Assembly: GCA_020028595.1 (NCBI GenBank)
Contig: JAIBHQ010000056.1
Location: 1-6,370 of the forward strand
Source: Nitrospirota bacterium
Lineage (GTDB): Bacteria > Nitrospirota > Nitrospiria > Nitrospirales > Nitrospiraceae
DNA: 6,370 nt
Direction: 5' to 3'
Below, one piece after another: positions 5,539-6,370 of the stretch (positions are counted from its first letter, which is position 1; each line of letters begins with the position of its first letter). Position numbers and translations under genes: made by a program. Below the pieces are notes generated by a model. The model was given only the letters and a program-made list of their open reading frames with translations. It was not told where the DNA came from and did no database searches.

Positions 5539-6370
5539 TCACATCCTCGTATCCAGATACATCAGGACGGCCACGGCGGCGACGACGACGCTTCCCACGA
5601 CGGCATTCATGACCGTCATCGGCCATCCGCGCTCCGATAACACACGGTCCACGAACGGGTACACCACAAAGAGTCCGGCTCCACCCAGCAGACTCCAGAT
5701 TGCCACCGGCCCCGGCAGCAGGGAGATCCACATGTACGGCGCGGAGAAATACCAGGGCGGCGAGACGTCCGAGGCGACCTCCTGCGGATTGGCGGGAGGT
5801 CCCAGCGTCGGCGGAAAGATCATGACCAGATCCACGATCACCACCAGGAACCCCACGGCGATTGCACCCATCGTCAGCGTATGTTCCGGATAGAAGGAAT
5901 GGAAGCCGCGGCTTCCTTCGACATTCGCGAATCCAAGCAGCCGGACCACCACGACATGGCCGGCCACCAGCGCTCCCAGGAGCACGGGAAGCAGCTTGGT
6001 ATGCAGGTCATAGAGCCGCAGGAGCGTGTTGCCGGACACTTCCTCGCCGCCCCGCAGGAGGTGCAGCAGCGGCGTCCCGACAATCGGCAGTGCCCCGATC
6101 ATGCTGGTCACCACGGTCATGCCCCAATACGACACGTTGTCATAGACCAGCGAGTAGCCGGTGAACCCCATGGCGAAAGTCACGAACAGCACCAGCGAGC
6201 CGCTCACCCATTTCAGCTCACCCGGCGGCCGGTAGGCGCGCGTGATGAACACCCGGATGACATGAAAAAGCAGAAACAGGATCATCAAGTCCACCGACAC
6301 CTTGTGCACGCCGCGCACGAACCAGCCCAGATAGACTTCATGCGTAATCTGCTCCACGCTTTCGTAGGCC
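5539..6370 (-). CDS. Cytochrome b (b6-type with fused subunit IV-like half), 5' end beyond the window
   Basis: This is the membrane quinol-oxidising subunit of a Rieske/cytochrome b complex. The frame is open to the right edge, reading A-Y-E-S before a GTG at 6357. A-Y-E-S is normal cytochrome b sequence, so the true start is outside the window and 276-277 residues are visible. Numbering from that GTG, the two b hemes are held by H18/H32 (13 residues between) and H119/H134 (14 between, the b6 spacing), within H-K-V-S-V-D-L-M and L-H-T-K-L-L-P contexts. G-F-T-G-Y-S-L (64-70) lies by the Qo side. The C-terminal half corresponds to b6f subunit IV or the end of mitochondrial cytochrome b; its Qo motif reads P-P-W-Y (200-203, bases 5749-5760) instead of P-E-W-Y. 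Two or three further hydrophobic helices follow. The octaheme cytochrome gene starts 22 bp downstream in the same operon. A Rieske gene probably lies just beyond the right edge (inference). Confidence 0.9.
   Translation of the reverse strand, partial: AYESVEQITHEVYLGWFVRGVHKVSVDLMILFLLFHVIRVFITRAYRPPGELKWVSGSLVLFVTFAMGFTGYSLVYDNVSYWGMTVVTSMIGALPIVGTPLLHLLRGGEEVSGNTLLRLYDLHTKLLPVLLGALVAGHVVVVRLLGFANVEGSRGFHSFYPEHTLTMGAIAVGFLVVIVDLVMIFPPTLGPPANPQEVASDVSPPWYFSAPYMWISLLPGPVAIWSLLGGAGLFVVYPFVDRVLSERGWPMTVMNAVVGSVVVAAVAVLMYLDTRM

Noticed and set aside
4335..5612. Two plus-strand open frames (4335-4943 and 4962-5612) opposite the octaheme cytochrome
   Set aside because: The minus strand carries eight C-x-x-C-H sites and HAO motifs across the same bases; the plus frames show no family signature.
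6355..6357. GTG at 6357 as the start of cytochrome b
   Set aside because: The frame continues upstream to the edge as A-Y-E-S, matching the usual sequence before this point in cytochrome b, and the first membrane part would be missing; no ribosome-binding site is seen.

Overview
The window is a dense, GC-rich bacterial segment with two blocks of genes. The left block (1-2891) deals with nitrogen control: two divergent genes related to glutamine synthetase adenylyltransferase (GlnE). The right block (2895-6370) lies wholly on the minus strand: a cytochrome b, an octaheme HAO-like cytochrome c, a CBS-domain protein and a small GYD-domain protein. The cytochrome b plus octaheme pairing and the gene style suggest a chemolithotroph of the Nitrospirota (Nitrospira-like) or a relative such as NC10. 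This is inference from gene content; no marker gene settles it.

Layout: 1-581 (-) is the N-terminal part of a GlnE homologue that runs off the left edge. Positions 582-629 are a 48-bp divergent promoter region in which both -10-like hexamers sit only 6-8 bases from the start codons, so both mRNAs may be leaderless. 630-2891 (+) encodes a 753-residue fusion of two GlnD-type ACT domains with one GlnE-type nucleotidyltransferase/helical module. It ends 3 bp from the convergent GYD-domain gene (2895-3191, -), which lies 22 bp downstream of a tandem-CBS protein gene (3214-4002, -). A 98-bp gap (4003-4100) holds a good intrinsic terminator (4015-4042, -) ending the redox operon. That operon contains the octaheme cytochrome (4101-5516, -) and, 22 bp upstream, a b6-type cytochrome b (5539-6370, -) whose start is beyond the right edge.

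How they may work together: cytochrome b, probably with a Rieske protein encoded beyond the right edge, and the membrane-anchored octaheme cytochrome look like a Rieske/cytochrome b complex with an HAO-family protein in place of cytochrome c1. Similar bc-HAO gene clusters are known in anammox bacteria. It could link the quinone pool to electron transfer or nitrogen-oxide chemistry on the outer face of the membrane. The GlnE-like pair would set glutamine synthetase activity, with the ACT domains as candidate sensors. CBS and GYD functions are unknown. I see no tRNA, rRNA, CRISPR, insertion sequence or phage gene.
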